The notes beneath the pieces are model-generated. The model saw only the letters and a program-made list of their open reading frames with translations, ran no database searches and was not told the origin of the DNA. Source: Ostrinia nubilalis (Eukaryota; Arthropoda; Insecta; Lepidoptera; Crambidae). From it: DNA of 64,000 bases. Numbering within the stretch: position 1 is the stretch's first letter; every line of letters starts with the position of its first letter. Position numbers and translations under genes: made by a program. Location: assembly GCF_963855985.1 (NCBI RefSeq), contig NC_087110.1:5881001-5945000 (forward strand), read 5' to 3'. Shown piece after piece: positions 1 to 10,248 of the stretch.

Positions 1-173
1 CAGGAACTTAATAATCAAAAGTAAATTGTTTCTTTTTGTGTATTAATATTCAAACCTGCATGCTTCTTGATGTAGCAAAACATGTGAACTTATTTTTTAG
101 CTGTAACAACTGTGTACCATGTTTTATGCAAATAAACAATTATTCTATTCTATTGTATTGTATTGTATTCTAA
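1..173 (+). mobile_element. Probable 3' end of a non-LTR retrotransposon
   Basis: The stretch ends with a polyadenylation-like AATAAA followed by a pentamer run of ATTCT and ATTGT units (about 135-173). Such a tail after AATAAA is typical of insect LINE 3' ends. No coding part is visible, because the window starts inside the element. The clade cannot be named from this piece. Confidence 0.4.
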
Positions 174-1244
174 AAATTACGTTAATTGCCTAACAAAAAT
201 TCTGACCACGGTTTACATCCGAAAGCCAGCAATGAAACTTTTAAAATATGACCGAACTGGACCCTGATTACCCACACGTCCCTAAATTACTGTAAGTCTG
301 GGATACGAGATGGTAAGATAATACAAGGAAAAATCTGACAAAGTAGGTAAATTAATTACTCGTAAAATTAATGTAACTTAATTCATTCATTTATTTATTA
401 CAATGTATGACTCTACATTCACATAATTGAGCAATGATATAACACACATTAATCTGAGTATAGTCTATGGTACAGTCTTATAACCAAAAAAATAATCAAA
501 AAAAATCATTTTTCTCGTTATCATAAGCAATATACCTACTTATAATAGATCCAAAACTTATTGCCTAATGTTTACAAAACATAATACTTGCCGAGATATT
601 CTTCAATGCCTACAAAAACAGAACGCATAATCCTACCGTCATATCCCATAGGATTACTGGGATTCCTCCAACATTGTCCTTTATGACCAAGTCCACCCAA
701 TCAACTTACTTAAACCTTTTACGAGCGCAATGATTTTAATGACGTCATTCGGAATCAATTTCCTCGAGTTAATAAAATGCATTTAATTACGTCGAGTTGA
801 TGCCTCAATAAAGTTCTCGTTTAACGATCACAATCGTGGATCTAGTAATGGGATTTTATCTGGTGAAATACCCTAAATACTGTCTGGGGAAGTATTTTTG
901 AAGCGTTCGAATTTTAATTCGCATACGTAACGAATCGTAATTTCGATAGATTAACGAAATTCGCATAATGATTTGTTACATTATGAAAATTGAATACTTA
1001 AAAAATACCAAGCTGTGAATCTTATGTTTTCTATTAGATTATTATTTTATCCAAAAAGATAAATGTCAAAGTTAATCAAGTAAGTAATTTAATTAATGGT
1101 CATTGAATCTGATATCTGACTATATAATTTTAGCTGTTCACGGAACGATGTAGTTTAGTACGTACTTACGTAAAAAGTGGGGCTCAACGATTCTAGATTT
1201 ACACGAGTAACACGAGTTTTACTTTATCAAGAAGAGCAGGTGAT
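174..1244. other. AT-rich non-coding stretch, no gene seen
   Basis: I see no open frame with family character, no tRNA fold and no clear repeat boundary here. It is probably intronic or intergenic DNA downstream of the exon at 1509-1656 on the minus strand. Confidence 0.5.
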
Positions 1245-1320
1245 TATTAACCGCTTGAGTCCCAGACGGCATTCATTAATGTCATAACAATTGATTATCT
1301 ATTGTGTCTAGATTCGCGGG
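1245..1320. repeat. 76-bp dispersed repeat, inverted partner at 14376-14450
   Basis: The segment from ATTAACCGCTTGAGTCCCAG to TCTAGATTCGCGGG is the reverse complement of 14376-14450, with only a handful of differences. Neither copy shows obvious terminal repeats or target duplications, so the element type is unknown. A conserved core of a longer decayed element is the simplest reading. Confidence 0.7.
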
Positions 1321-1508
1321 CCTTGAAGCATTGTAATTCTAATTTCACATAGATACATCAGTCATAGACTCGTATACGATTTGTCCGATTTCGAGCATGG
1401 GGGTGTAATAGGCCAAAATATCTGCTTTTGCCTGATAGAGTCGTTATCCTGCAATGGAGACAAAAGAACCTGATGATGATGACGACATTGTCACAGTCTA
1501 AACATTAC

Positions 1509-1656
1509 CTGTATCATCTTATCAGAGAGCAGGCACAGCTGCTTCTGCCGCTCCACCAGGTACTCCAGTCTGTGGCAGTTCTCTTTGTGTAGCGCTGTGA
1601 ACGTCTCCAGCGAGGAGTTGCCGGCCTCGCTCGGTGGTCGAGGTGCCGCCAAATTC
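1509..1656 (-). CDS. Internal coding exon of an unidentified host gene
   Basis: Read on the minus strand, a T-rich tract ends in TTTCCAG at 1657. It is followed by 148 bases of open frame and a donor CAG|GTAATG. The exon begins one base into a frame (phase 2 entry) and ends on a complete codon, giving 49 residues. The first part is Pro/Ala/Ser rich (NLAAPRPPSEAGNSS). The second part, LETFTALHKENCHRLEYL and onward to SDKMIQ, is charged and leucine-spaced, so it is likely an amphipathic helix or coiled coil. Its GC content is far above the surrounding DNA, as expected of coding sequence. I do not recognise the family. No partner exon is visible with confidence, so the neighbouring introns must be long. 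Confidence 0.65.
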
Positions 1657-2249
1657 CTGGAAACAAAAAAAAATACTGTAAAGAAATGTTTTCTTTTTTT
1701 CCAGCCAGCCATTCAAAGATGGCGAATAAAATTGAATTTGAAAGAAAGAGTAGGTACCATCATCAGACACCTTCTGACGTCATGCCATCCAAATGACACT
1801 ACTACGTAATAGGTCAATTGCATTGCTATTTAATAAATTCAATCATTTCAGAACTGAAACTTGGAAATTTCAAAATGTACAGACGACAGCATTCAATCTA
1901 AATAGGTAACCTACCTAGTCTATTTAAAAAAATGTACTTACTAAACCTGAAGTATTATTATAGCATTAGATCATAGATTTTGGCTTGCAAAAAGAAGATA
2001 TCAATAATTAAGAATGTGTAAAAAGTAACAAATTGTTCGTAAATCTTCCTACTATGAGTAGCAAAACAATTATAAATAGGAAAATATTTAATGAAATTCC
2101 AATAGCTATAACAATCCGTTTATAGTCTAGAGCTAGACTAAACTTAAAAATATTGAAAAACATGAACCCGTTATAAAAAGTCTGTAAAAAAGCAATGGCT
2201 GCAGTCGATCGCTAATACGGTAAAACAAACGCAATCCGAGGCCCTCAAC
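1657..2249. other. Probable intron, no features seen
   Basis: AT-rich sequence upstream (minus-strand sense) of the exon at 1509-1656. The pyrimidine tract of that exon's acceptor lies in its first bases. I see no further exon or repeat. Confidence 0.45.
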
Positions 2250-2690
2250 GATGAGTATATTGTAAACAGCTTCCCCCATACTGACTGAATGGTTGCCACA
2301 GCCTCCATGCACGTGCAACACTCAAGGTCCCACTACCCTTGCACATCCTCTCATGCTTGCAATTAACACGAAAAACCGAGCGGGACACAAATACAAACGA
2401 CCTAACAGCCAGAAAGAGACAGCGCGACTCATTTACCCGAGCACTTTTTATTTCCACTTGCAACGAAGGGAGGTCGTCGGCCAATCAACGAACTAAGCCG
2501 CGCCCGTTCCATTGGCCCGTTTGAATAGAGAATATTTTTTCAAAAATGGAACAATAGCGGGGGTAGGTAATAGCGAGTTTTGTTTTATTCGAGTGGTTCC
2601 TCATTCGAGTGGCCGAGGTCGCAGAGAGCGGACGTCTCAGGCATAATTGCCTTAGTATTGTTACTTGGAGGGCACTCGCGTGTAAGCATT
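2250..2690 (-). promoter_or_regulatory. GC-richer island with CCAAT boxes, possible promoter or first exon
   Basis: This block is clearly richer in G+C and CpG than its flanks and does not resemble the repeats elsewhere in the window. It contains two CCAAT-type motifs, GGCCAATCAACG near 2479 and CCATTGGCCC near 2508, about 30 bp apart and in opposite orientation. On the minus strand an ATAAAAAG stretch (about 2445) follows them and could act as a TATA-like element, with short ATG frames beyond. Position and strand would fit a start site for the transcript containing the exon at 1509-1656. Sequence alone does not prove transcription. Confidence 0.3.
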
Positions 2691-3561
2691 TCATTTGCGA
2701 ATGATGTTTAACATTGTTATTTTATTGCGGAACTTGTTCCAGCCTCTTCAGCGAAGTAGGGATTACAGTACAAGCAAATTAGCGTTGTTTATTTCCACTT
2801 AAGGATCGTCCTGCTTCGCCGTGTTTGCTAGGAACAACTTATTACAGAGGTTTGCTTTCAAATAAAGAGATTTCGCGTCATCTTTCTGGATTTACGACGT
2901 CGTTTTCAGTTTATAACGTCAGTTGTAAAATGTCTGACACCTTCTGATATGTTGTTATATGGGATGGGACTAGGAAAATCCTGTTTTGTCTTTTTATAAC
3001 TTGAGAACCTTAAAGCTGTAGTATATTCTTATTGACATAAGCTTGAGCATAATAATATGACAGATGATGATGCTTTTTGAAACCTTACTTTTATATTCAG
3101 GAAAATCTTGCAGCATTTAGTCAAATTGTGTGCTGAAAGAACTTCTAAGAGCTCTTTTCAAGTCAAAATGTTCCTACTTTTTTGTAAAGTCCCAGATTGC
3201 GAATTCAGTCAGATTTTTAATTGTGTAGAGTCATCATACAAGGTGAGTTTTTTCCACAAAATTGCACTAGAACTTATTTTTCTTATCAAATCTTAATTGC
3301 TCCTAAAATAAGGCACAAAGGGCGCAAAAGCAAGTTGAACTTTTTACTAAGAAACTTTATTTTCTAATGCAGTTTTCTTTTATGTCCCTTCACACATACT
3401 ATTAAAACTAATAGTGCGAATCAATCAACGTTTAGAACGTTTCTAAATATGAATTTAACCTAACTATTGCGTGTTTCCAGCCATCAGGTTGGCAGCACTG
3501 ACAAATCGCGCTACCAACTTAGCAGTTTCCGGTGAATTTTTTTTCCATTTCTTCCTTTTTC
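2691..3561. other. Non-coding stretch, nothing specific seen
   Basis: Short open frames occur by chance but have no family likeness. No target duplication or terminal repeat was found up to the element starting at 3562. Confidence 0.45.
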
Positions 3562-3975
3562 AACCGACTTCAAAAAAGGAGGAGGTTCTCAATTCGACCC
3601 GTATGTTTTTTTTTTTTTTTTTTTTCTATGTTTGTTACGCGATAACTCCGCCAATTATGAACCGATTTGAACAAATCTTTTTTCGGCGTATAGGTAATAC
3701 CTCAAGGGTGGTCCCATTTAAATTTAATAATAGAAAAAACAACCCCCAAGGGTGGAAAATTGGGGATGAACTTTTTTATACGCAATATCTCCGCCGATTA
3801 TAAATCAATTTGAACGAATATTTTTTTGTTGAATAGGTATTATCAAAAGGGTGGTTTCATGCGAATTTGAAGAAAATATTTCACCCCCAAGGGTGGAAAA
3901 TTGGGGATGAACTTTTTTATACGCAATATTTTTAATTTTTAGTATTTTTTTGTGTTCACGCATTTGAAGTCGGTT
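3562..3975 (+). mobile_element. AACCGACTTC-ended short element, full copy
   Basis: The ends are inverted: AACCGACTTCAAAA at the left and TTTGAAGTCGGTT at the right. Inside, after a poly-T run, are two diverged head-to-tail units of about 150 bp. Each ends in the same AAGGGTGGAAAATTGGGGAT block and then TTTTTTATACGCAATAT (about 3749-3787 and 3890-3929). No coding capacity is present. A nearly identical copy lies inverted at 17892-18295, a truncated one at 40933-41002 and a decayed one at 48180-48378. I know this sequence as a very common lepidopteran repeat, but its superfamily is not clear from the sequence. Confidence 0.75.
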
Positions 3976-4059
3976 TTATTTTTTTTAAAAGTTAATTATG
4001 GTATGTTTTATTTCTGTTCCATTAGTGTAGTTATCCTAAAGTTAATTTATTTCACACCG

Positions 4060-4103
4060 ATACCAACCGGGCAACATGGAAAGCATTGGATGATGATGAT
4101 CTC
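4060..4103 (+). mobile_element. RTE-clade LINE tail scrap
   Basis: The text ACCAACCGGGCAACATGGAA matches the last coding codons of the RTE copy at 19738-20032. It is joined by a deletion to the ATGATGATGAT tail, so only about 40 bp remain. Confidence 0.7.
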
Positions 4104-4107
4104 ATAA

Positions 4108-4323
4108 AATGAGGGCTATCGTTTTAGCGCTCACCAGTTAGCGCCACTGTAGAGTAAGGTCCTGTCACTTGCTAGTAGCGAAGACAGTGGCACCAACTGG
4201 TGAGCGCTAAAGTGGTAGGAGGACTATCGCATTTGCACTCATCAAGATGGCGTCACTGTAGAGTAAGGTCCTGTCAATCGCCAGGGGTGCCAACTGTTAA
4301 GTATAAAAACGATAGCCCTCATT
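4108..4323. mobile_element. MITE with AATGAGGGCTATCGTTTT ends
   Basis: An 18-bp perfect inverted repeat bounds the element (4108-4125 and 4306-4323). Inside, the motif GTAGAGTAAGGTCCTGTCA occurs twice, and the left half also contains its own inverted partner (CTCACCAGTT / AACTGGTGAG). It therefore looks like two hairpin-type units fused head to tail. No clear target duplication was found. Confidence 0.75.
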
Positions 4324-4659
4324 GAACTACTATGAATAAAGAGCATAGATTTCAGAAAGTACGTAGAAAATTGCTCTATTTGTCTATGAAAAGTGCATTA
4401 AAGAATTTAGTGCGAATATTCATTGGTACGAGTATTGTAAAATAATTCGAATGTTTTAAATATTTTAAATTATATACCACACATGAAAAATGAGAAATAT
4501 CATTCGTTGCACCGGAATATCACGTTCCATACCGAACACAAACGCATTCACGCACGCCGGGCTAACAAGTAATAAGGCATGGCAATCGCTCAAAAATCTC
4601 AACAGCCAATATTGACTTTGTCGTGTGAAGTGCCGCCTTTATCTGACGGCTAGTGATGT

Positions 4660-5180
4660 GTTTGAAGGTATCGATAGTTTTAAGTTATCGACAGTTTTGT
4701 TTTTGTTACAGACTATGGCAGTTCACTACTGGGTAATGGGCATAAGTTCTATTCATCCGACTTGAGGTCGTCGGTCCATCGAGCAAATCTTCTTCGACGC
4801 TACACTCTTGACAGAGTGGTCGTCGTCAATGAAACAGGTAAGGGCATGTTTTATTATAAACGGCTTTGTACCTATTTAGCAGCCCAAACATAAATATCAG
4901 ATTGAAACCAACGTTTTTATAGGAACTACGAACGTGAAAATCGGAAAATCCCCTTGTATACGGACTTGTGTGATAGTTAACTCAATAAATCCACTGAAGA
5001 GTCATGTGCCACGCGAAAGGCGCCTTATGAATATGACTATCATTTTCACAAAATTAAAAAAAAAATCAAAAATATTTTATTCAATTTAGACCAATATATC
5101 AGCCTTCCTTACAGACAAGCATTTTTATCGACATGTCAAAAAGGGCCATATCGATAGTTCAAGCTCACAAACATCGATAA
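4660..5180. promoter_or_regulatory. Region with TATCGATA (DRE-like) motifs
   Basis: TATCGATA occurs near 4668 and near 5149, with related ATCGACA and ATCGATAAA nearby. In insects this 8-mer is the binding site of DREF at many promoters. Here there is no adjacent coding exon, so a role in transcription is only a possibility. Confidence 0.2.
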
Positions 5181-5704
5181 AAAGACTGAGAATCACTAGT
5201 GCCCATATACGTCTCCATATTTGAACTTAAAAAGTGGTAATCGATACTTTTAACGTAAATATTATGAAGATAATTGCTTTGTAAAAGTTGCCCAATTCGT
5301 GGTCATAATCTACGGAAGAAGTACTTACAAAGTCGAAAATAAAGAATCTCTAAAATATATGACAGAAAAATTAAGAATATTTGATATGTATGAATGTTAT
5401 AAATAAATTTCTTATTCTTAATCTTAAACAACTACTCTACTTTTATAGTTTGCACGCGGCTTTACACGCCTGAAATGCACTTTATCAATGCCAGCCTATT
5501 TGGACTTAAAAATCTGTGATTTTTATCCAATTTCTGCTTAAACAACTACTAATTGCACATCACTTTAAATCGGTAAAATTTGAGGAAAACTCAGAACACG
5601 AGATACATAACTTCTACTTGAAACAATTCCTTACAGTTTTCGTTAAACGTAAGCTAAATAACTTGTTTTAAGGAAGAATTTACCACAATATTCAAGTGAT
5701 CAAC

Positions 5705-5775
5705 AGGGATCGAATTAGTGACCACTCAAATCCCAGCCAGATGCCAAAACCGTTGGGCTATTACCGCCTCATAGA
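5705..5775 (-). mobile_element. tRNA-derived SINE head fragment
   Basis: On the minus strand the fragment shows a box-A-like TAGCCCAACGG and a box-B-like ATTCGATCCC about 45 bases apart. This is the layout of an RNA polymerase III internal promoter. The fold is not that of an intact tRNA. A related head is at 43650-43735. Confidence 0.5.
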
Positions 5776-7270
5776 TTGTAGGTATTTAACTATTTAGGCA
5801 TTTGTTTCACAAAAACTTCTTACTCTACCATCTGGATGACCATGGATGTAAACCGTTACTATAACATTTACATTCCTCATAAATCTCAAACTTACTGCTT
5901 TTTATTCATCGCAATTCGTTAAGCCTTTACAAAAAGACGCAGGGACCTTTACAATTTTCTCGGAATCTAGGTACCCTCTTATATTTGTGTAACTTCTATG
6001 TGTATAGCTTTAAGATCGAGAATCGAATGTAAAAATGTATTGTCAATCCGACTGAGGATGCGAATCTAAGGTGAATTTCACGGGCTATAAAATATAAAGG
6101 TAAACGCACACTGTATAAAGTAAACGCGTACCTATTGTGAAACGCCACGCAAGAATAAATCGATACTCAGAAACGAATTCAGGATTACTATCGGCCTGAA
6201 TATTGGAATTTTAATCGAGTTCTGAATGCTATGAATGTTAGTTCACCACAACTTATTTTCATGCAGTCATATTTCACCTTTTTGTTTTATATCCTAATAA
6301 ATCAGAGCTGATCTAGAAAATCCAATAAATTTTGTTATAATTTTACAGTTAAGCAGATCTTAAAGCACATAATTGCATAGAACTTACGGAACTTTTAAGT
6401 TATGACACAAAATATTCCAACTACCTATTTTACAAATAGCGCTAATTCCTTACGAAACAAACGTAGGCAGCTGCTCCATTCGTAGGTAGCTAGTCATTCT
6501 TGAACTGTATAAGTGCATTCCACTGTAAACCTTAAGCCAACATGATGGGGTTCAAAATTCCGTGCATAGCAACGTAAGAGTGTAACTAAATGCCTCAAGC
6601 GTACGGGAGGCCTTTATGATGAGCTGCGTGAAATCGCGTCTACCTGCCGCGATTGTCCGCGAGTGTGCACAGGCACACTTCCTTATTATACGGGTTAAGG
6701 ATAGGTACAGACTGCAAACCTTGCTAGTTATTGGCTTGAGCTTAATCCTAATATCAAGTATGTGGAGTACAATATGTATATTGAGTCTATAAAATGATTC
6801 TATTAAAAAAAATTTTTTAACCAATAAACGACCACTGCTGAGCAACCTGAATCCTGATAAAGTTAGCCTATTAATTTAACACAGGTACGACTGTACTCAG
6901 TGTTGCACTATCAAATGCAATTGACGCGCCTCTATGCCAGGGTTTTTATGTTCCTGGTCGGGCTATACCTAACTTATTTACCTACTCAATTTACACAAAA
7001 GAAAAAATATTAAAACCTATTGTATGTATCATTTACCTCACCACAAAACGTTTTTTTTTTTTTTTTTCAAACATTTTTTTAATACTATTTTTGCTAAATT
7101 GATTTCCTCTTGAAATTTATTTTCTGAAAGATTAATTTAGTAATGTAATCATATGAAATTCAAGCAATCCACGCTTCAATTTACGCTTCAAATGTAATTT
7201 AGCTTTGAGCTTAGACCAAATCTCTCCACGCAGCATAGTATTATTACAACTAAGACGCGCCATACCAATC
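5776..7270. other. Non-coding stretch with a short GC-rich patch
   Basis: No gene seen. Near 6635-6680 a GC-rich patch (ATCGCGTCTACCTGCCGCG) resembles the palindromic patch at 7275-7350, which suggests two remnants of one element. A long T run occurs near 7050. Confidence 0.4.
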
Positions 7271-7274
7271 TTTG

Positions 7275-7350
7275 TTACAGCGAGCGCGCTAGCGTGCATA
7301 ATCGCGTTTACCTGCCGTTCGCGATTGCTACGCTAGTGTGCGCGCCGCCT
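7275..7350. repeat. GC-rich imperfect palindrome
   Basis: GCGCGCTAGCGTGC at the left and GCTACGCTAGTGTGCGCGC at the right pair around a central ATCGCG...CGCGAT. A related, more decayed patch is near 6635-6680. It is probably the tip of a small hairpin element. Confidence 0.45.
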
Positions 7351-7486
7351 TACTTCACAATGAGGAGTTAAGTCTAGCAGTATTACTAATATTTTACAGA
7401 TTTAACTATGAGAATAACCCGTCTGGCCAGCAGCGGGAGCGGCGAATCCTCAATTTTCTGGCAAATTGGAGAGGGTTGTGTTCATA

Positions 7487-7890
7487 CAGGGTGATTTTGT
7501 TATCAGTATCCATTTTTTTATAAAAAGCTCTATAGAACAATTTGATAATACAACTTTCTTTATCTTAATCATTCTTAATCGCGGTATTTTTCGCGATAAA
7601 AATTATTGAATTCTATTTATATTATTCCCAATTCTAATTCCCATGTCTTAATTTTTAAATGTTAAGGCTTATTTTCGCGTATGTCTATTTAGCTTTGTAG
7701 AAAACTGTTTGCACGTATTTTTCTATGAAAAAAGCAAATTGCCCACGTGAGCCAATTTTGAAACCGTGCGCAGCGGGTAAAAATAATTAAATATGAAAAA
7801 AAAAATGTTTTCTTTACGTAAATCGATTAAGTTACTGATTCTGAGTCGCCCCTAAAAATTTGGATAAGTACTGATAACAAAATCACTCTG
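7487..7890. mobile_element. TA-flanked MITE with CAGGGTGATTTTG ends
   Basis: The left end CAGGGTGATTTTGTTATCAG and the right end CTGATAACAAAATCACTCTG are inverted copies with one mismatch in about 20 bases. TA lies immediately outside both ends (7485-7486 and 7891-7892), as expected for a Tc1/mariner-type target. The 404-bp interior has no transposase frame. Confidence 0.75.
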
Positions 7891-7916
7891 TATAGTGAAG
7901 AGTTACCATAATTTCC

Positions 7917-7964
7917 CATAATTTCTGTATAGTGAAGAAGACTCTTCACTATACAGAAATTATG
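7917..7964. repeat. Perfect 22-bp inverted repeat with 4-base spacer
   Basis: CATAATTTCTGTATAGTGAAGA at 7917-7938 is followed after AGAC by its exact reverse complement at 7943-7964. The same words (CTGTATAGTGAAGAG, ACCATAATTT) also appear as a direct copy at about 7888-7915. This pattern fits a template-switch event at the edge of the neighbouring MITE. Confidence 0.85.
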
Positions 7965-8650
7965 GTAAATTGAAAAAGTTCTTACAGTGGAGACTAAATT
8001 ATCTGATGATGATAATAATGGATAATCTATAAAAATGTGTCTACGCGAATATTACAGTCATGTCTGGTTACATATAATTAATACCAACGAAACAGAAATT
8101 ACCAAAAAATAAGAAGTAAAGTAGTCTTCTTTCATTTGTCTATTTCGTTTTTCATTTGTTTTCCCCTATGAACTCAAGCCCAACTCCATACATGCTGTTC
8201 CCTTGTTTAATTAACGCAAAATGAACCCTATGCCATAAACTCCAAACTTGTAACTGCATACTCCAACTATTTTTCATTTTTCTTCTTACTCAGTAGATAC
8301 CATATAGACGGATTCACCGTCCCCAGCTTCTGGAATATGCACTTTATAGATTCAAACTTAAAGTGCATAATGGTCTGAAGTGCATAGGACGTGACAAAAC
8401 GTCATTTCATCACCGGACAGAGCATGTCAACAATCGCCTTCCGCTGATAAGCGAATTTGGGCTAATTACCGAATGCAGAGGAAAATTTTAGGAAATACAA
8501 CTTTGAACCTTATGTCGTTAAGGATAAGTTATGGAAAAACACAGCGAAGGGTTGACGCATCAACATAAAGCAATGTAAAAGCTAGAAGTGGTACTTACTC
8601 TATATGTCTGAGCTATTTTAGGGAGTCGAAAGGGTAAGTTATAATTCAAA

Positions 8651-8830
8651 CTAGCTTCAACCGCGTGAAATTCAGTTTGTCACAGATCATCATAAATTAT
8701 AGCCTTTATTATGTTACTCTGAGTTATAAACATAATACTGTAAAGTTTAATTAAAATCCGTTCAGTACTTTTTGCGTGAAGAAGTAATAAACATACACTT
8801 CAAACTTTCGCCTTTATAATATTAGTGTGA
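8651..8830 (-). mobile_element. Non-autonomous Helitron
   Basis: Read on the minus strand the copy starts TCACACTAATATTATAAAGG and ends ...GAAGCTAG. It carries the internal words found in the other copies (GTACTGAACGG-like motif, CTAATATTATAAA start). A (5' flank) and T (3' flank) surround the ends, as Helitrons require. Confidence 0.65.
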
Positions 8831-9262
8831 TAGAGGTATCTGTTATAACAATACATAAGATACTACCAAGTTTAGTAGATATGCGGTTGTTCTTATGTTA
8901 TTCAAAAAGAAGCAAGGAAAAAGGTAGTCTAAAAAGTAGAAAATGTACATTCACCAGAAAAACAATAAACATTTTTAGGTTTCATTTTGAAGTCCAATTA
9001 AAATATAACTCTTTGTGTGTGCTAATTTAACCTAATATTGTTACTAAATAAGTTAAAAATCTAAAATTGTTAATCACTATCTAACATTCCCGAGCCCGGC
9101 TCAAAAAACAAAAGTAATAAGTGAAATGGTTCATTTTAAGAAAAATGCTTATGAAACAAAATCGAATCGTGTACAGTCACGCACATAAATGTGGCATCAA
9201 AAATCCCCCACTCAATTTAGCATTCGTCAGGGCGCGAATGACTCATGACGCACAGGTGGTAC

Positions 9263-9942
9263 CACAGAATAAGTAATAGTACAGGTACAGAAGGATTACT
9301 CCGCAAGACGATTTAAATAAATGCGAGTCTTGCTACGACGCGATACAGTGGAATTCAGCTCGCACAGCACTACGTACCTACAATTTTATTCACCTACAAG
9401 TTTTGTCTCTTTCTATCGCGTGGCTCTGAACTCTTCTTACGCTGTTAGGGTTGCTGTCTAGTAGTGTCTAGTAAAAAAATAATTAATATACTTATTTGTA
9501 ATGAGGTAGGTAGGTAGGTAAGTACGCATTCATTATGGAAAACCTTGGGAGAGGCCTTTGTCCAGCAGTGGACGTCATTAATTTGCTTAAACGAACGAAC
9601 GCATTCTGAGCAGTAGTCATGGTAGGTTAGATTCCTATACTATCCTAAGAATTATTGATTACCTACATGGCCAACATACCTTTCAGCATCTTTGGGAAGC
9701 GAAAAAAGAGATAAATCCGGTAGATTTCTTTTCGAATTTAAACACCCGAACGCCGCACAATAATATTTCTTTCTCTTTATGTCCATTTTGTAATAATACT
9801 TCGATCATAGAATTAGGTACTACAACGCACGCCAGCGTCCTGACGGGCGCGCGCGTGACACTCGACTGATATAATACCCGCCGGCGGGGCGCTTCGCTGT
9901 AGGTAATTATCGGATGTACCGCGCGGAGTGAGCCAGGCCTGG
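9263..9942 (-). mobile_element. THAP-exon element, copy 1 (680 bp)
   Basis: Copy 1 of an element also found inverted at 26849-27449. Its boundaries come from comparing the two copies. The shared sequence runs from CACAGAATAAGTAATAG to AGCCAGGCCTGG, and TGGTAC lies directly outside both ends (9257-9262 and 9943-9948). One more base could be included, giving a 7-bp duplication. The ends are not a clear inverted repeat, though ACTCCGC occurs in inverted orientation just inside both. The minus strand carries a GC-rich leader, then a THAP-type exon and a splice donor. Relative to copy 2 it has about 66 extra bases (around 9546-9610) that match an RTE 3' tail. Superfamily unknown; P-like, Kolobok-like or hAT-like are open options. 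Confidence 0.75.
9680..9786 (-). CDS. THAP zinc-finger N-terminal exon inside a mobile element
   Basis: From an ATG at 9786 the minus strand encodes 35 codons plus two bases, then the donor AG|GTATGTT. The peptide begins MDIKRKKYYCAAFGC and ends LFSLPKDAE. This matches the start of THAP domains: an N-terminal Cys-x(4)-Cys pair, then an aromatic/Leu-rich segment and the FPKD/LPKD-x-ER signature. The remaining THAP residues (a Trp, then C-x(2)-H) are not in the element and would have to come from a downstream exon after splicing. THAP domains bind DNA and occur in P-type and some other transposases and in host regulators. This copy is intact in frame up to the donor; the copy at 27009-27113 is not. 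Confidence 0.6.
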
Positions 9943-10152
9943 TGGTACCCTCTAAAATTCATAGGAATTTCATTGCCTACTGTAGTTCCATAAATTTTTG
10001 ATGAAAATTTGTGAGGGGTGAGAAATCATTTATTTAAATGAAACATCTTATATCTTTACAAAGACTGATCATAACCCTGGTAAAGGCATCCATGACTGAA
10101 AAGGTTCCAAATGTTTCTTCAGACAGTCAATTTGATTCTTTAACTATTTAAT

Positions 10153-10195
10153 ACTAGCTTTTGCCAGCGATCACTCGCGAGAATGTTTTGTCACT
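10153..10195 (-). mobile_element. Helitron 3' end fragment
   Basis: ACTAGCTTTTGCCAGCGATC at the left resembles the CTAG-plus-hairpin 3' end of the other Helitron copies read on the minus strand. The body is missing. Confidence 0.35.
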
Positions 10196-10248
10196 GAAAC
10201 GCACGCAATTTTATTTAAATAGCTTAATCTACTCAGTCGTGTAAATGG

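Noticed and set aside
3471..3803. 110-codon plus-strand frame
   Set aside because: Most of it translates the AACCGACTTC element, including its poly-T run as poly-Phe. Not a gene.
4108..4323. Host microRNA precursor
   Set aside because: The inverted ends and the internal duplicated unit fit a MITE. No single short hairpin with miRNA geometry stands out.
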